The position numbers and the translations under genes were made by a program. From positions 1 to 64,000 of the forward strand of contig JAVBYO010000028.1 of NCBI GenBank assembly GCA_030823955.1: a stretch of 64,000 nt of DNA, given 5' to 3'. The notes beneath the pieces are model-generated. The model saw nothing but the letters and a program-made list of their open reading frames with translations. It was not told the DNA's origin and did not search any database. Each line of letters starts with the position of its first letter. Positions within the stretch are counted from its first letter, which is position 1. Origin of the DNA: Gallionellaceae bacterium (GTDB taxonomy: Bacteria > Pseudomonadota > Gammaproteobacteria > Burkholderiales > Gallionellaceae). Of this stretch, positions 63,295-64,000 are shown piece by piece.

Positions 63295-64000
63295 TTAAAG
63301 CACTAACATCCCGCCCGGACATGTCTGCGCCTGCTCCAGACGCACCAGCGTCGGCAACAGATTCAGCCCGGTCTTCTCCTTCAGTTCGACAGCCTGATCC
63401 TTGAGATCGTCCAGCGCCACGTTGATGGCATCCCCCGCCGCCGCGAAACAGATGGTGTTGCCGCTATCGCAGGAAGGGAAAGCGATGGCACGACCGTCGA
63501 AGGCCAGCCCGATACGCTCCACACTTGCCGCAAAACCTTTGCTGCGCCCCAGCAGATTCACCGCCATGATGCCGTTGTCGTTCAAGTGTGCCCGCACCGC
63601 CTGATAGAACGGCTGGGTGTCCAGTGCTCCGGCGCGCGCATCGGCATCGAAGCCGTCCACCAGGATCAAGTCGTAGGTCTGCGTACTATCCATCACGAAC
63701 TCCGCCCCGTCGGCGATCACCAGCTTCAGCCGCAACGGATCTTCCGGCAACTTGAAGAATTGCCGCGCCGCCGCCACGACGCTCGGCTCGATCTCCACCA
63801 CGGTGAGTTTGGCCAATGGATAGTTGCGGTACAGGAATTTGGTGAGCGAAGCCGCGCCCAAGCCGATGAGCAATACCTTGCGCGGAAAGTGCGAGTCCTC
63901 GCGCAACAGCAGGCTCGCCATCATCTCCTTGGTGTATTCCAGTTCCAGGTTCCACGGACGCGCGATACGCATCGCGCCCTGTATCCAGGATGAACCGAAG
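63295..64000 (-). CDS. spermidine synthase-like methyltransferase-fold protein (5' partial)
   Basis: At least 235 residues; the frame is open past the right edge (GSSWIQGAMRIARPW), so the start is outside. The Rossmann core has VLLIGLGAASLTKFLYRNYP, VVEIEPSVVAAARQFF, VIADGAEFV and LILVDGFDADA, as in polyamine aminopropyltransferases. The usual Asp of the spermidine synthase gatekeeper reads DGFDADA, so a true aminopropyltransferase is not assured; many such proteins have unknown function. It is convergent with the crcB operon. Confidence 0.85.
   Translation of the reverse strand, partial: FGSSWIQGAMRIARPWNLELEYTKEMMASLLLREDSHFPRKVLLIGLGAASLTKFLYRNYPLAKLTVVEIEPSVVAAARQFFKLPEDPLRLKLVIADGAEFVMDSTQTYDLILVDGFDADARAGALDTQPFYQAVRAHLNDNGIMAVNLLGRSKGFAASVERIGLAFDGRAIAFPSCDSGNTICFAAAGDAINVALDDLKDQAVELKEKTGLNLLPTLVRLEQAQTCPGGMLVL

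Overview
The window looks like chromosomal DNA of a free-living betaproteobacterium, most likely of the Nitrosomonadales/Gallionellaceae type. This rests on the evenly high GC, the surE-pcm-nlpD order, the ActP/DUF485 and DUF4212/symporter pairs, and a 2-oxoacid:ferredoxin oxidoreductase operon behind leuA. The placement is inference from gene content; no rRNA, tRNA or CRISPR was seen. About 60 real protein genes are packed on both strands, with many 4-base or shorter overlaps. The first gene (HD-GYP) and the last gene (spermidine synthase-like) run off the window.

Layout. 0-3 kb: HD-GYP end, small hypothetical genes, a stand-alone cNMP-binding protein and a HAD hydrolase. 2.9-10.6 kb: genes that together look like a low-phosphate response, namely a PhoX-like phosphatase, a PlcP-type metallophosphoesterase with an Agt-type glycosyltransferase, ornithine-lipid type acyltransferases (OlsB/OlsA-like) and PhoU. 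10.6-16.8 kb: a signalling block of PAS-GGDEF-EAL, receiver-PP2C phosphatase, STAS protein and HDOD-REC-GGDEF. 16.9-23.2 kb: leuA, preceded by a consensus promoter and an apparently leaderless leucine-containing small ORF, then gamma, alpha and beta subunits of a 2-oxoacid:ferredoxin oxidoreductase and a flavoprotein-ferredoxin fusion.

23.2-25.4 kb is the most unusual part. A 2,212-base AT-rich segment carries a response-regulator/histidine-kinase-like pair and is bounded by a perfect 79-base direct repeat of the 3' end of the flavoprotein gene. This is the signature of site-specific insertion that rebuilt the target gene, but no recombinase is present. The displaced right-hand copy still forms the old terminator hairpin shared with the convergent HugZ-like gene.

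25.4-33.5 kb: HugZ-like protein, YihY, surE-pcm-nlpD (no rpoS follows), radical SAM, CNMP-CBS-DUF294 protein and DnaQ-like exonuclease. 33.7-42.9 kb: NhaD, two sodium:solute symporter operons whose proteins each carry a different Ala/Lys-rich insertion, and between them a cytochrome c and a two-component system. 43-52.8 kb: TPR protein, small membrane protein, PEP synthase regulator, a decayed IS3 transposase, a large SNF2 helicase, an Atm1-like ABC exporter and a PBP7-type endopeptidase. 52.8-64 kb: envelope and housekeeping genes (htpX, mlaA, Nudix, bamD, rluD, pgeF, ZIP and CDF metal transporters, rimO, YkgJ-like, crcB, DUF190). Three REP-like palindromes beginning GTAGGAGCG and two other long intergenic inverted repeats are scattered through the window.
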